The position numbers and the translations under genes were made by a program. Below, one piece after another: positions 5,064 through 5,093 of a stretch of DNA of 5,093 nucleotides; position 1 is the first letter of the stretch, and every line of letters begins with the position of its first letter. Below the pieces are notes generated by a model. It did not search any database. It had not been told where the DNA came from and saw only the letters and a program-made list of their open reading frames with translations. The DNA is from Rhodobacterales bacterium. Its GTDB lineage: Bacteria; Pseudomonadota; Alphaproteobacteria; Rhodobacterales; Rhodobacteraceae. The stretch is taken from assembly GCA_009992615.1 (NCBI GenBank), contig JAACVA010000034.1, positions 1 to 5,093 of the forward strand, given 5' to 3'.

Positions 5064-5093
5064 ATGGGATTCGCGGAACTTTCCATCACCACC
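5064..5093 (+). CDS. dnaE2: Probable error-prone DNA polymerase DnaE2 (ImuC), first ten codons
   Basis: Only MGFAELSITT is visible before the right edge. DnaE2 proteins, the C-family polymerases that carry out SOS mutagenic lesion bypass with ImuA and ImuB, typically begin with a (Y/F)AEL-x-(V/I)T(T/S)N-F-x-F-L motif of the PHP domain, and these ten residues fit that start. The LexA-type site just upstream supports the call, because dnaE2 is an SOS gene in alphaproteobacteria. No clear ribosome site precedes the ATG, which may reflect a very short leader. The preceding gene is not imuB, so this copy does not sit third in the usual imuA-imuB-dnaE2 operon. Ten residues are little evidence, so the identification remains probable rather than certain. 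Confidence 0.6.
   Translation, partial: MGFAELSITT

Overview
The window looks like chromosomal DNA from a GC-rich alphaproteobacterium, most likely of the Rhodobacter/Roseobacter group. This is inferred from codon use, the protein style, and an exact GAAC-N7-GAAC sequence, the alphaproteobacterial LexA site, before the rightmost gene. It reads as the edge of a surface-polysaccharide (O-antigen or capsule-like) locus joined to ordinary chromosomal genes.

Left block (1-2629, minus strand): three tightly packed genes transcribed right to left. They are a family 2-type glycosyltransferase (1424-2629), glucose-1-phosphate cytidylyltransferase (rfbF, 660-1427) and CDP-glucose 4,6-dehydratase (rfbG, running off the left edge). 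The glycosyltransferase stop overlaps the rfbF start (ATGA), and the rfbF stop directly abuts the rfbG start (TGA|ATG). RfbF makes CDP-glucose from glucose-1-phosphate and CTP. RfbG turns it into CDP-4-keto-6-deoxyglucose, the precursor of CDP-linked 3,6-dideoxy and branched sugars. The glycosyltransferase may use such a sugar or add another residue to the same glycan. Its gene is visibly poorer in G+C than its neighbours.

Middle (2630-3474): a 119-bp AT-rich divergent intergenic region with candidate promoters on both strands, then a small plus-strand GT-A-like glycosyltransferase (2749-3474) with an EDDW motif. It probably belongs to the same polysaccharide locus.

Right block (3475-5093, plus strand): a 186-bp spacer, then a flavin/Fe-S oxidoreductase of the FrhB/BciB family (3661-4896), whose motifs resemble the ferredoxin-dependent divinyl (proto)chlorophyllide 8-vinyl reductases. 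A 167-bp spacer follows, with three strong hairpins and the LexA-type site. The first ten codons of a gene that looks like error-prone DNA polymerase DnaE2 close the window.

I found no tRNA, rRNA, CRISPR array, insertion sequence or phage gene. Nothing in the window clearly forms a new system. The points most worth checking are the LexA site almost touching the DnaE2 start, the role of the BciB-like protein, and the two atypical divergent glycosyltransferases.
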